From Nocardiopsis sp. MG754419 (lineage in GTDB: Bacteria > Actinomycetota > Actinomycetes > Streptosporangiales > Streptosporangiaceae): a DNA stretch of 49,584 nucleotides. Within the stretch, counting starts at the first letter, position 1, and every line of letters begins with the position of its first letter. A model generated the notes under the pieces. The model saw only the letters and a program-made list of their open reading frames with translations, made no database searches and was not told where the DNA came from. The stretch lies in assembly GCF_018207095.1 (NCBI RefSeq), contig NZ_QOCZ01000071.1, positions 1-49,584 on the forward strand. The letters are read 5' to 3'. Position numbers and translations under genes: made by a program. Below are positions 1-8,170 of the stretch, one piece after another.

Positions 1-290
1 CCATCGCCGAACTCCTCACCAACACCGCCAAACACTCCGGAGCCACCCACGCCTGGGTCCACATCAACCACGGCCGCCAACGACTCGTCATCACCATCAC
101 CGACAACGGCCACGGCGGAGCCACCCCCACACCCGCAAGCGGACTCGGCGGCATCGCCCGACGCCTCGACGCCTTCGATGGCACGATGAACATCACCAGC
201 CCCACAGGCGGACCCACCATCATCACCCTGGAGATTCCGTGCGCGTTGTCATCGCCGAAGACCTTGCCCTCCTCCGCGACGGACTCATAA
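1..290 (+). CDS. Two-component sensor histidine kinase, C-terminal end (5' truncated)
   Basis: Reading frame 3 is open from the window edge to a TAA at 288-290. The visible part is the HATPase_c domain of a NarL-partner type histidine kinase: an N-box (ELLTNTAKHSGA), a G1 box (ITDNGHGG) and a G2-like ASGLGGIARR segment, ending in the usual beta strand (ITLEIPCA). This domain binds ATP and phosphorylates the dimerisation histidine, which lies outside the window. The gene overlaps the downstream response regulator by about 50 bases, so the two are very probably co-transcribed and translationally coupled. The sensory part and signal cannot be judged. Confidence 0.9.
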   Translation, partial: IAELLTNTAKHSGATHAWVHINHGRQRLVITITDNGHGGATPTPASGLGGIARRLDAFDGTMNITSPTGGPTIITLEIPCALSSPKTLPSSATDS

Positions 291-889
291 GACTCCTCCA
301 AGCCCACGAATTCACCGTCGTCGCCGCCCTCGACAACGGCCCCGACCTCCACACCGCCCTCACCGAACACAAACCCGACGTCGCCGTCGTCGACGTACGC
401 CTACCCCCCACCTTCACCGACGAAGGCCTCCAGGCAGCCATCGCCGCCCGCACCCACATCCCCGGCCTACCTGTCCTCGTCCTCTCCCAGCACGTCGAAC
501 AGCTCTACGCCCGCGAACTCCTCTCCGACGACGCCGGAGGCGTCGGCTACCTCCTCAAAGACCGCGTCTTCGACGTCAACCAGTTCATCGAAGCCATCCG
601 CCGCGTCGCCGCCGGCGGCACCGCCATGGACCCCGCCGTCATCTCCCAACTCCTGGCCCGCCAGGACCACAGCGGCCCCCTCGCCCAACTCACCCCACGC
701 GAACGCGAAGTCCTCGCCGAAATGGCCGAGGGCCGCTCCAACTCCGCCATCGCAGGACGCCTCTACATCACCGAGAAAGCCGTCAGCAAACACATCAACA
801 ACATCTTCACCAAACTCGACCTGCCGCCCTCCTCCGACGACAGCCGCCGCGTCCTCGCCGTCCTCGCCTACCTCAACGGCCGGAACTGA
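239..889 (+). CDS. LuxR/NarL-family response regulator
   Basis: This 216-aa protein has an N-terminal receiver domain (about residues 1-120; acidic pocket E7/D8, phospho-acceptor D52 in VVDVRLPP, conserved Lys in YLLKDR near residue 107). A C-terminal LuxR-type HTH follows (about 145-210; LTPREREVLAEMAEG, then a recognition helix EKAVSKHINNIFTKL). The GTG start at 239 lies inside the end of the kinase gene, and no other start keeps the full receiver fold. It would be the DNA-binding output of the kinase upstream. Targets are unknown; nothing next to it is an obvious regulon member except the convergent synthetase-like gene. Confidence 0.95.
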   Translation: MRVVIAEDLALLRDGLIRLLQAHEFTVVAALDNGPDLHTALTEHKPDVAVVDVRLPPTFTDEGLQAAIAARTHIPGLPVLVLSQHVEQLYARELLSDDAGGVGYLLKDRVFDVNQFIEAIRRVAAGGTAMDPAVISQLLARQDHSGPLAQLTPREREVLAEMAEGRSNSAIAGRLYITEKAVSKHINNIFTKLDLPPSSDDSRRVLAVLAYLNGRN

Positions 890-905
890 CCCCGCACACG
901 ACAAC

Positions 906-933
906 GGCCGCGGCCCCCGAAGGAGCCGCGGCC
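906..933. terminator. Bidirectional hairpin terminator between convergent genes
   Basis: A perfect inverted repeat GGCCGCGGC (906-914) / GCCGCGGCC (925-933) sits in the 63-base gap between the response regulator and the convergent synthetase-like gene. It has no U-tract, as is common in actinobacteria. Confidence 0.6.
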
Positions 934-952
934 GCCGCACACCACCCGTCGA

Positions 953-2971
953 TCAGTCCCGACGCACCCGATACAACCCGTCGATCTCCTCGGAGAACGC
1001 ACGCAACACCGCGTCCCTGCGCAACCCACCCGACGGATGCACCAACCCCGACTGCATCGTGAACTCCTCGGCCAGCACATGGAACGACCGCACCGCCAAA
1101 TGCCGCGGCACACTCCGATTGGCCTCGTACACCAACCCCTGCACCTCCCGCAGAAGCTCACGGTCCCCCGCGATCTCCTCCGGCGCCATCGACAACGGCC
1201 GACCGTTCACCAAACGCCAGTACTCCAACTGATCACGCACCAAGGTGACCAACGCACTCGCGAACGGCCGCCCCTCCACGATCACCAACACCTGGCTGAT
1301 CAGCGGATGCGCCCGCAACCGCTCCTCGAACCCCGCCACCAACTCCGCGTCCCGCGACCGGTCCGCCGCACCCGACCGCACCACCACACCCGACTCCGCA
1401 GCCGGCTCCGGCTCGGGCTCCGCACGCGCCTGCGACACCCACGGATCCTCGGCAGGCGCCACCTCGGCCGGCCTCACCACCGAAACCACCGCGTCCTCAC
1501 CACCACGCGGCCGCTCCACCCGCGCCACAGCCCGCTCCGGAGCGGGCTCCACCACCCGCGGCACGAACCCATCCGGCACCCGCGCGGACGACGCCTGGGG
1601 CCGCACACGACCCAGCACCCGCACGAAGCCCTCATCGTCCACCTCGACCACCACCCCGGTGGTCAACCACCCCTCACGGAACGCCGCCCGCGTCCCCTCC
1701 GCGTCGCCCCAGTACCCCAGGAACAACGCACCACCCAACAGACACAACTCACCCTCGGGCGACACCCACCACTGACGATCGGGCAACACCCGCCCCACCG
1801 ACCCCGGCACACGATCACCCACCGCGTTCGCACAGAACACACCGGCCGTCTCCGCGACCCCGTACGCCTGCATCACCGGAACACCCACACCACCGAAATA
1901 GCTGTCCAACCGCTCCGACAGCCCACCACCCCAACACACCGCCAGATGCACCCGACCACCCAGCACGTCCCGGATCTTGGAGAACGACCAGTCGTACATC
2001 GACCGCGACAACCGGGCCCAGGCACCCTTCTTCTTCGCCTGGTCGAACTGCACCGCGGCGTCCATCGCCGCGTTGAACGTCCCCACCGAATCCCAGTCCG
2101 TCGAATGCGCCGAAGCCCGCTCCGACCCGTGCACACGCTCGAGCAACCGCGGCGTGCACACCAACACCGTCGGCCTGAACCGGTCCAACTCACTCCGCAA
2201 CCGCCCCGGAGCCACCACACCCAACCGGACTCGACCCACCACACAGGCCACCAACGTCGCCAACCCCGGCAACTGCGACAACGGCAGATCCACCACCGCG
2301 CTCGCCTTGCCCGGCGCCAGCTCCGACAACCGCGGCCACATGCGATCCACCAGATCCGCCGCAGCCGACAACAGACCGCCGTGCGAGAGCACCACACCCC
2401 GCATCGAACGCGACACCGTGCTCACCGGATACAGGACCACCGCCGGATCCTCCGGCACCACCACATCCCGCCGAAAACGCACCGACGAGGCGTCCATGTA
2501 CGCCCCCAGGCTCACCACCTCGGGCAGACCCTCCTCGAAGCGCCACACCCGCCCCAGGTCCGGCAACTCCCGCTGCAACCCCGCCACCACGCGATGGGCC
2601 CGCACCCCCGACACCACCGCCACCGCGGGACGCACATCACGCACCACCTGCGTCAACCGCTCCGAGGACGCCTCCATGGCGACCGGCACCAACACCGCCC
2701 GCACCGACCACACCGCGTACGCCAAACGCACCCAGTCATGGCCCGAAGGCAGCACCACCAACACCCGATCGCCCTCGGCCACCCCGGCCGCCACCAGGCC
2801 CTTGGCCACCGCCGTCACCTCGGTCGCGAAACCCCCCGCGGTCCGACGCTCCCAGCGGCCCTCCTCCAGCACCGAGAACACCTGCGCATGCGCGTCAGAG
2901 GTCGCCACGTCATAGACCTGGTCGCTCAGCCCGGACTGGCCTCGCGCCACCGAACCGGGGGTCTCGCCCAT
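953..2971 (-). CDS. AMP-binding (acyl-CoA synthetase-like) protein with degenerate catalytic motifs
   Basis: The overall plan matches long-chain acyl-CoA synthetases: a large N-terminal AMP-binding domain, the A5 region QAYGVAETAG (about 369-378) and a small C-terminal domain. The key motifs are eroded. The P-loop (normally YTSGTTGxPKG) reads YPVSTVSRSMRG at about 181-192. The A7 Asp (TGD) is Val (TTGV, about 437-440). The hinge GRxKE is GRVRP. The C-terminal catalytic Lys region reads HPSGGLRRDAV, with no Lys. A Pro/Glu/Arg-rich linker of about 100 residues (460-560) separates the domains, which is unusual. The ATG at 2971 is preferred because AGAGGA lies upstream; an in-frame TTG at 3028 would add 19 residues. 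It may be a pseudoenzyme or binding protein; adenylating activity looks unlikely. Confidence 0.75.
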   Translation of the reverse strand: MGETPGSVARGQSGLSDQVYDVATSDAHAQVFSVLEEGRWERRTAGGFATEVTAVAKGLVAAGVAEGDRVLVVLPSGHDWVRLAYAVWSVRAVLVPVAMEASSERLTQVVRDVRPAVAVVSGVRAHRVVAGLQRELPDLGRVWRFEEGLPEVVSLGAYMDASSVRFRRDVVVPEDPAVVLYPVSTVSRSMRGVVLSHGGLLSAAADLVDRMWPRLSELAPGKASAVVDLPLSQLPGLATLVACVVGRVRLGVVAPGRLRSELDRFRPTVLVCTPRLLERVHGSERASAHSTDWDSVGTFNAAMDAAVQFDQAKKKGAWARLSRSMYDWSFSKIRDVLGGRVHLAVCWGGGLSERLDSYFGGVGVPVMQAYGVAETAGVFCANAVGDRVPGSVGRVLPDRQWWVSPEGELCLLGGALFLGYWGDAEGTRAAFREGWLTTGVVVEVDDEGFVRVLGRVRPQASSARVPDGFVPRVVEPAPERAVARVERPRGGEDAVVSVVRPAEVAPAEDPWVSQARAEPEPEPAAESGVVVRSGAADRSRDAELVAGFEERLRAHPLISQVLVIVEGRPFASALVTLVRDQLEYWRLVNGRPLSMAPEEIAGDRELLREVQGLVYEANRSVPRHLAVRSFHVLAEEFTMQSGLVHPSGGLRRDAVLRAFSEEIDGLYRVRRD

Positions 2972-3110
2972 ATCCAACTCATCCTCTGCCACATCGGAAG
3001 GCGGGCCACCGATTCCCACCCGCCTCAATCGGGGAATCGTGCCCTACTGTGCCCATTTCCCCACCGAACGGCAACCTCAGAGAAGTTCGACGAAACCCCC
3101 GACCTCGGGC

Positions 3111-4361
3111 TCATCCCACCTTCACCCGCGCACCCCACACAAAAGCCGCCACCGACAACACCGCCACCGACGCCATCACCACGGACATACTGACCAACGA
3201 CGCCTCACCCGACGGAGTCATCCCGGCCAACGCCGCGATCGCACCACCCAAGGCGAACTGCAGTGAACCCATCAACGCCGAAGCCGTACCGGCCACCGCC
3301 ACCGGCTGACCGTCCAGAGCCGACACCGTCGCGTTCGGCATGATGAAACCGACGCTGAACATCATCAGCGCCAACAACGACGACACCATCCACAACTGGG
3401 CCCACCCGGCCAACGCCAACACCAACAGCGTCAGCACCGCCACCAGAGCCAACAACAGTCCCATCAACAACCGTCGCCGCGTGTCCACCCGACCCACCAG
3501 CAACCCGTTGCCCTGCGTCCCCGCCATCGACGCCAACGCGTTCACCGCGAACAACCACCCGTACGTCTGCGGCGAGACACCGAACTCGTTCTGGGACACG
3601 AACGAGAACGCCGACACGTAGGTGAACAGCATCCCGAAGCTCAACCCCAGCGACAGCACCGGCGCCACGAACCGCCGGTTCCGCACCAGAGCGCCCACCG
3701 TCGCCACCAACATCCGAGGCCCCTGGGCCCGACGCTCGGAGGCAGGCAACGACTCCGGCAACCAGAACAGCACCAACACGAAACTCAGCGCCGACATCAC
3801 GGCCAGCACCCAGAAACTCAACTGCCAGGGACCCACCAGCAACAGCTGGGCGCCCACCAGCGGAGCCAGCAACGGCGCCAACATCATCACCAGCGCCAGC
3901 CGCGAGAAGAACCGCACCGCGTCATCGCCCTGGAACAGGTCCCGCACCACCGCACGCGCGATCACCGCACCCGCGGCCCCGGCCACCCCCTGCACGAAAC
4001 GCAACACGATGAACGCCGTCACGTTCGGCACGAACACGCACAGCACCGACGTGATCGTGAACAGGGCCACGCCCACCAGCAACGGCCGACGCCGGCCCCA
4101 GGCATCGCTCATCGGACCGATCACCAACTGGCCCGCGGCCAACCCCAACATGATCGCGGTCAGCGTCAACCCGATCTGCGCCTCGGAGGCCCCCAGCTCC
4201 TGCGTGATCTGTGGGAACGCCGGAAGGTACATGTCGGTGGCCAACGGGCCGGTGGCGGTCAACACACCCAGCACCAACACCAGCAACACGATCGCGCGAC
4301 GCGGACGTACCGGGGGTGAGGCCGCCTGTTCGGCGGTGACGGGGGAGGTCGAGGACTGCAC
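3111..4361 (-). CDS. MFS multidrug exporter, Bcr/CflA family
   Basis: This 416-aa membrane protein has about 12 predicted hydrophobic helices. TM1 carries the family signature with an acidic residue (ATGPLATDMYLPAFP), loop 2-3 has the MFS motif A variant GPMSDAWGRRRPLL, and helix 4-5 has RFVQGVAGAAGAVIARAVVRD, typical of the drug/H+ antiporter Bcr/CflA group. It should export small toxic compounds across the cytoplasmic membrane using the proton gradient. The GTG start at 4361 follows a clear AGGAG five bases upstream. It lies downstream of the HipA/DUF3037 pair on the same strand with a 146-base gap, so co-transcription is uncertain. Substrate unknown. Confidence 0.9.
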   Translation of the reverse strand: MQSSTSPVTAEQAASPPVRPRRAIVLLVLVLGVLTATGPLATDMYLPAFPQITQELGASEAQIGLTLTAIMLGLAAGQLVIGPMSDAWGRRRPLLVGVALFTITSVLCVFVPNVTAFIVLRFVQGVAGAAGAVIARAVVRDLFQGDDAVRFFSRLALVMMLAPLLAPLVGAQLLLVGPWQLSFWVLAVMSALSFVLVLFWLPESLPASERRAQGPRMLVATVGALVRNRRFVAPVLSLGLSFGMLFTYVSAFSFVSQNEFGVSPQTYGWLFAVNALASMAGTQGNGLLVGRVDTRRRLLMGLLLALVAVLTLLVLALAGWAQLWMVSSLLALMMFSVGFIMPNATVSALDGQPVAVAGTASALMGSLQFALGGAIAALAGMTPSGEASLVSMSVVMASVAVLSVAAFVWGARVKVG

Positions 4362-4507
4362 AGGTACTCCTGTTCAGAAACGGGGACGGGGTGGCCGGGA
4401 GCGCGCCCACGGGCGCGGGCCACTCCATACCAACACCGAACGGGAGGAATTCGCTCCCCACCCAACCACCCCGAAACCTGTGATGTCCCTTACCCCGAAG
4501 CGGACAT

Positions 4508-4936
4508 TCACCGCACCAAGCGGTCCAACAACCTTTCCACCTCGGCTTCCGGATCGACCGTCAACCCTCCGTGCACCGGACCGGCCTGCACGATCGTGCT
4601 GCGAGGTGCGGTGAGCCACCGGAAACGCGGACCGGGACGTTCACGGCCGGCCGGACCCGCCTCGGCCCCACCACGGCACATCGCCTCCACCGCCTCCAGA
4701 GCCCGACGCACCCCCACCACGTCCACACCCGGGTCCAACGCCCGCAGCCGGTCCTCGTCCAGGTCCGAACGCGCGGCCAGGAACGCCCGGTCCTGGCTGT
4801 AGACGATCACTCCGGCGTTGACGCACTCGCCGCGCTCCAGACACGGCACCACACGCAGCAGGGCGTACTCGAACACCGCACGGTCGCGTGTGATCCCCAC
4901 GCGACCGGTGGTCACCACGCTGTACCTCTCGCTCAC
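4508..4936 (-). CDS. DUF3037 family protein, partner of HipA-like kinase
   Basis: This 142-aa protein matches DUF3037: FEYALLRVVPCLERGECVNAGVIVYSQDRAFLAAR at the N-terminal third is the family's characteristic stretch. No catalytic motif or membrane segment is visible. The GTG start (4936-4934) overlaps the TGA of the HipA-like gene (4935-4933), and the SD GGAGGTGG lies just upstream inside that gene, so translation is coupled. DUF3037 genes are recurrently found beside HipA-like kinases in bacteria, which suggests a functional pair. The biochemical role of DUF3037 is not established. Confidence 0.85.
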   Translation of the reverse strand: MSERYSVVTTGRVGITRDRAVFEYALLRVVPCLERGECVNAGVIVYSQDRAFLAARSDLDEDRLRALDPGVDVVGVRRALEAVEAMCRGGAEAGPAGRERPGPRFRWLTAPRSTIVQAGPVHGGLTVDPEAEVERLLDRLVR

Positions 4937-5700
4937 GCGCCCACCTCCGGAAGCCAGGACCGATCGGCCACGCGGGCCAGCAGATGACGGACGTAGGCCT
5001 CACGGACCTGTTCCGGGGCGTCGAAGCCGGGCTCTTCCTCCAGCCACACGTCCGGCACGAGTCCCACCACCCGGCGCAGGAGCTCCTCGTCCACACGGGG
5101 TGCCAGGTCGGCGTCGGCCGCGGCGAGGTCGGGCCGGAAGCCCGACAGGACGTGGTCGGAGGCGTCGTAGGGGCGCGTGACGAACCGGTCGGCGTTGGGC
5201 CAGCTGTGGTGGAAGATCAACGTGGCCCCGTGGTCGATCAGGTAGGGCGCACCGTGCCACATCAGCATGTTGGGGTTGCGCCAGGAACGGTCCACGTTGC
5301 CCGTCAGGGCGTCGAACCACAGCACCCGGGCGGCGAGGTCGGGGGCGACGTCGAACGTCAGTGGGTCGAAGCCCAGGGACCCGGGAAGGAAGTCCATTCC
5401 CAGGTTCAGCCCGTCACTGGCCTTGAGCAGCTCTTGGACCTCCTGATCGGGTTCTCCTCGACCGATGACCGCGTCGAACTCCACCAGGGCCAACTCCGGG
5501 ACCGGCAGCCCCAGGGCCCGTCCCAACTCCCCGGTCAGGACCTCGGCCACCAGGGTCTTGCGCCCCTGACCGGCCCCGATGAACTTGACCACGTACATCC
5601 CCAGGTCGTCGGCCTCGACCAGACCGGGGAGCGATCCTCCTTCGCGCAGCGGTAGGACGTACCGCGTCGCGATCACTTTCTTCAGCACGCCGGTCAGCAT
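4933..5700 (-). CDS. HipA-like protein kinase family protein
   Basis: This 255-aa single-domain protein resembles the short HipA-like family, not full HipA. Visible features: VVKF with a candidate ATP-binding Lys (K39), a glycine-rich GAGQGRKT (42-49), a catalytic-loop-like NVDRSWRNPNML with D137 and N142/N144, and a DHGA segment (156-159) in the place of the metal-binding DxG. It should phosphorylate a protein or similar substrate; the target is unknown. No HipB-type antitoxin is adjacent; the partner is the coupled DUF3037 gene. ATG 5700 was chosen because sequence further upstream looks non-coding and a perfect inverted repeat (5721-5736) lies there, suggesting a promoter/operator. Confidence 0.8.
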   Translation of the reverse strand: MLTGVLKKVIATRYVLPLREGGSLPGLVEADDLGMYVVKFIGAGQGRKTLVAEVLTGELGRALGLPVPELALVEFDAVIGRGEPDQEVQELLKASDGLNLGMDFLPGSLGFDPLTFDVAPDLAARVLWFDALTGNVDRSWRNPNMLMWHGAPYLIDHGATLIFHHSWPNADRFVTRPYDASDHVLSGFRPDLAAADADLAPRVDEELLRRVVGLVPDVWLEEEPGFDAPEQVREAYVRHLLARVADRSWLPEVGA

Positions 5701-5720
5701 AGACACAACCGTCGACCGCA

Positions 5721-5736
5721 CGGTGCGCACGCACCG
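5721..5736. promoter_or_regulatory. Inverted repeat upstream of HipA-like gene, candidate operator
   Basis: A perfect CGGTGCG-CA-CGCACCG palindrome is centred about 28 bases before the HipA-like ATG (5700). Position and symmetry suit a repressor site or the 5' end of the transcript. The regulator is not identified. Confidence 0.4.
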
Positions 5737-6020
5737 ACCGCACCCACGGGGAGCGTCCGTCGGCCGATCCGCGCGCACCAACGGACGCGGCATCGGACGC
5801 ACGGGGCGCGCACCGTCACTTCGCGCAGGAACGGGGACGGCGTGCACAGTCGTCAGTCGTTCGGAGCCCGACGGTGTCCGACCACCCTCCGCCGCACCAC
5901 CGAACCCCGTCACGGCCCCCTATATCCGCCCCTGAACACGTTCTAGAAGTGCCCTGGAATGAGCGCGACACGGCGCCCCTCTCCCGTGCGGAGTCCGATG
6001 AGTCGGGCGGCGTAGCCGCT

Positions 6021-6085
6021 CCTTTGTTTTTTCGAAGAAAATGCTTTTGAACAAAAGCTCCGCCACCTTTACGACGTAGATTTTA
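6021..6085 (-). repeat. Dispersed intergenic element, copy A, in an AT-rich pocket
   Basis: This is one of three places carrying the motif CCACCTTkACnnCGTAGATT (here 6063-6082, with T for G and G for A against copy B). Copies A and B also share CCTTTGT 42-43 bases to the left (6021-6027 here), so the similarity spans about 65 bases. A perfect palindrome GCTTTTG-AA-CAAAAGC lies inside (6043-6058). The pocket is far richer in A/T than its surroundings. It lies between the stop of the kinase-like gene (6237) and the HipA-like gene, whose upstream gap (5701-6236) holds no convincing gene. Confidence 0.6.
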
Positions 6086-6236
6086 AGGAGAGACACGACC
6101 ACCCTCGAGGTTTCCCCTCCACGATCCCCCCGTTTTCGGGGCCCATCCACTTCCGCCGGGCACCCCACCGACGCCCGCGGCCCCGGGGCTCCCCCGTATC
6201 CGAACGGAGGCCCCCGAGGGCCGCACTCCCCTCGCG

Positions 6237-6941
6237 TCAGAGGTTGTCCTCGGGCTGCTCTCCCCACTCCTCGTCGCCGTCCTGCCCCGGCCCCGGCACC
6301 GTGGGCACAGGGGTGGGTTCCGCGTCCTCCCCCGGCGAGGGTTCCTGCGCCGGCTCGGACTCCTCCGACTGCTCCGGCTGCGCCGGCTCGGACGGCTCCG
6401 GCTGGGGGAACTGCATCAACCACAGGTACAGCGCGAACATCAGGAGCAGCAGCAACAGCAACAGCGCACCCAGGGTGCCGATGAGCCACCAGTTGGCCTC
6501 GCCACGCGCCACCTTGCTGTCCCGCCCGCCGGGCAGAGCGCTCCACCGCACCGACGAGGCGCCCCGCTCCCCCGCCCAGTGCGGCATCACCATCGGGCCA
6601 CTGGGCACCACCGGGCCGCCCCGACCGGCACGTTCCAAGAACGCGCCGGCGTCCGCACCGCCGCCCTCCTCGAACGGGCAGGCCACCCAGAGTGCCGAAC
6701 GTCCGGTGGTGCGCGCCGCCACGACCTCGTCGCTGCGGCCCACCTCGTCGGCGAACCGACCGCGCGTGGCCTCGTCGATCCCCGCGGCGTCGTTGAGCAT
6801 GGCCACGCTCACCCGGGCCCCGGCCCCGTCCCGGCCCAGGTAGACCACGCCCAGGCGCGACTCGCGCAACCGTCCCAGCAACCGGTACCCGCCCAGCTGG
6901 CGCGGGTCCCCCTCGTGCAGCCCCATCGTGGGAACCGACAT
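6237..6941 (-). CDS. Membrane protein with degenerate Ser/Thr kinase N-lobe and acidic Pro-rich tail
   Basis: The 234-aa protein begins like actinobacterial STPKs (DPRQLGGYRLLGRL), but the glycine loop is RESRLGVVYLG and the position of the catalytic Lys (VAVKxL) reads VSVAMLND, with Met. The C-lobe, HRD and DFG motifs are absent. After about 150 residues comes one strong transmembrane helix (NWWLIGTLGALLLLLLLL onward), then a tail rich in Pro, Glu and Ser, probably outside the cell. It cannot be an active kinase; a sensor or scaffold role is inference. It is divergent from the MoxR operon with a 153-base shared promoter region. Similar kinase-derived membrane proteins occur in related actinomycetes. 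Confidence 0.75.
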   Translation of the reverse strand: MSVPTMGLHEGDPRQLGGYRLLGRLRESRLGVVYLGRDGAGARVSVAMLNDAAGIDEATRGRFADEVGRSDEVVAARTTGRSALWVACPFEEGGGADAGAFLERAGRGGPVVPSGPMVMPHWAGERGASSVRWSALPGGRDSKVARGEANWWLIGTLGALLLLLLLLMFALYLWLMQFPQPEPSEPAQPEQSEESEPAQEPSPGEDAEPTPVPTVPGPGQDGDEEWGEQPEDNL

Positions 6942-7094
6942 CAGCCTCCCCCTTCACAAGCGACCATCGACCCCACCACCCGTGCCGGGAACCGGATTCG
7001 GGGCTCCGAACAGGTAGTGTCGCCAGCAGGTGAACCACAACCTACTCCTACCGGTGCCCCTACGGTCGGCACCCACGTACCGGGAAGGCGGGAC

Positions 7095-8159
7095 ATGGCA
7101 GAAACCTCCACCGGGAACGGTTCCTCGGCTCCGAAACCGGAGAGCACCCCGGGCGAACCCACCCGTCTGCTGCGCGCGGCGCTGCACGAGGTCTCCACCG
7201 TCATCGTCGGCCAGGAACGCATGGTCGAACGGTCCCTCATCGCGCTGGTGGCCCGAGGCCACTGTCTCATCGAGGGGGTGCCCGGCATCGCCAAGACCCT
7301 GGCCGTGTCGACGCTGGCCAAGGTCACCGGTGGTTCCTTCTCCCGACTGCAGTTCACGCCCGACCTGGTGCCGTCCGACATCGTCGGCACGCGCATCTAC
7401 CACCCCTCCACCGAGCGCTTCGACGTCGAGCTCGGTCCCGTCTTCGCCAATTTCGTCCTGGCCGACGAGATCAACCGCGCCCCCGCCAAGGTGCAGTCCG
7501 CCCTCCTGGAGGTCATGGCCGAACGCCAGGTCTCCATCGGCGGGACCACGCACCCCCTGCCCTCCCCCTTCATCGTCATCGCCACACAGAACCCCGTGGA
7601 GTCCGAGGGCGTCTACCCGCTGCCCGAGGCCCAACGCGACCGTTTCCTCATGAAGGTCAACGTGCTCCACCCCAAGGCGCACGAGGAGATGGAGATCCTG
7701 CGGCGGATGAGCTCCGACCCGCCCACCGCCCACCAGGTCCTGGACCCGGTGACCCTGGGCGAGCTCCAGGCCGACGCCGAGCGCGTACACGTCCACCAGC
7801 TCATCGCCGACTACGTGGTGCGCCTGGTCATGGCCACACGTGAACCGGAGAACCACCAGATGCCGGACCTGCGCCAGGCGCTGGAGGTGGGCGCCAGCCC
7901 CCGCGCCACCCTGGGGCTGGTGTCCGCCGCCCGGGCGCTGGCGTTGCTGCGTGGGCGCGACTACGTCCTGCCCGACGACGTGCGGGTGCTGGCCCACGAC
8001 GTCATCGCCCACCGTCTGGTGTTGACCTTCGACGCGCTGGCCGACGGCATCACCCCCGAACAGGTCGTCGACCGCATCCTGTCCACCGTTCCCGCGCCAC
8101 GGGTCATCTGGGACGAACCACCCACGGGAGAGTCCGCTTCCTTCGCCTCGCACCGTTAG
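7095..8159 (+). CDS. MoxR-family AAA+ ATPase
   Basis: This 354-aa protein has Walker A GVPGIAKT (61-68), Walker B VLADEINRA (about 121-129), sensor-1 IATQNPVESEG and the lid domain ending in the MoxR-typical ASPRATLGLVSAARALALLRGRDYVLPDDV. MoxR ATPases act as chaperones that mature partners encoded in DUF58/VWA operons, and that is the arrangement here: DUF58 follows after 11 bases, then a VWA protein. ATG 7095 has a purine-rich GGAAGGCGGG just upstream; the longer open frame upstream is not coding-like and would run into the divergent promoter. Confident for family; physiological client unknown. Confidence 0.95.
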   Translation: MAETSTGNGSSAPKPESTPGEPTRLLRAALHEVSTVIVGQERMVERSLIALVARGHCLIEGVPGIAKTLAVSTLAKVTGGSFSRLQFTPDLVPSDIVGTRIYHPSTERFDVELGPVFANFVLADEINRAPAKVQSALLEVMAERQVSIGGTTHPLPSPFIVIATQNPVESEGVYPLPEAQRDRFLMKVNVLHPKAHEEMEILRRMSSDPPTAHQVLDPVTLGELQADAERVHVHQLIADYVVRLVMATREPENHQMPDLRQALEVGASPRATLGLVSAARALALLRGRDYVLPDDVRVLAHDVIAHRLVLTFDALADGITPEQVVDRILSTVPAPRVIWDEPPTGESASFASHR

Positions 8160-8170
8160 AGGGACCCACC

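Noticed and set aside
1037..3193. 718-codon open frame on the plus strand opposite the synthetase-like gene
   Set aside because: Rich in His/Arg/Pro, no family motifs, and fully antisense to a protein with clear domain structure; typical GC-rich shadow.
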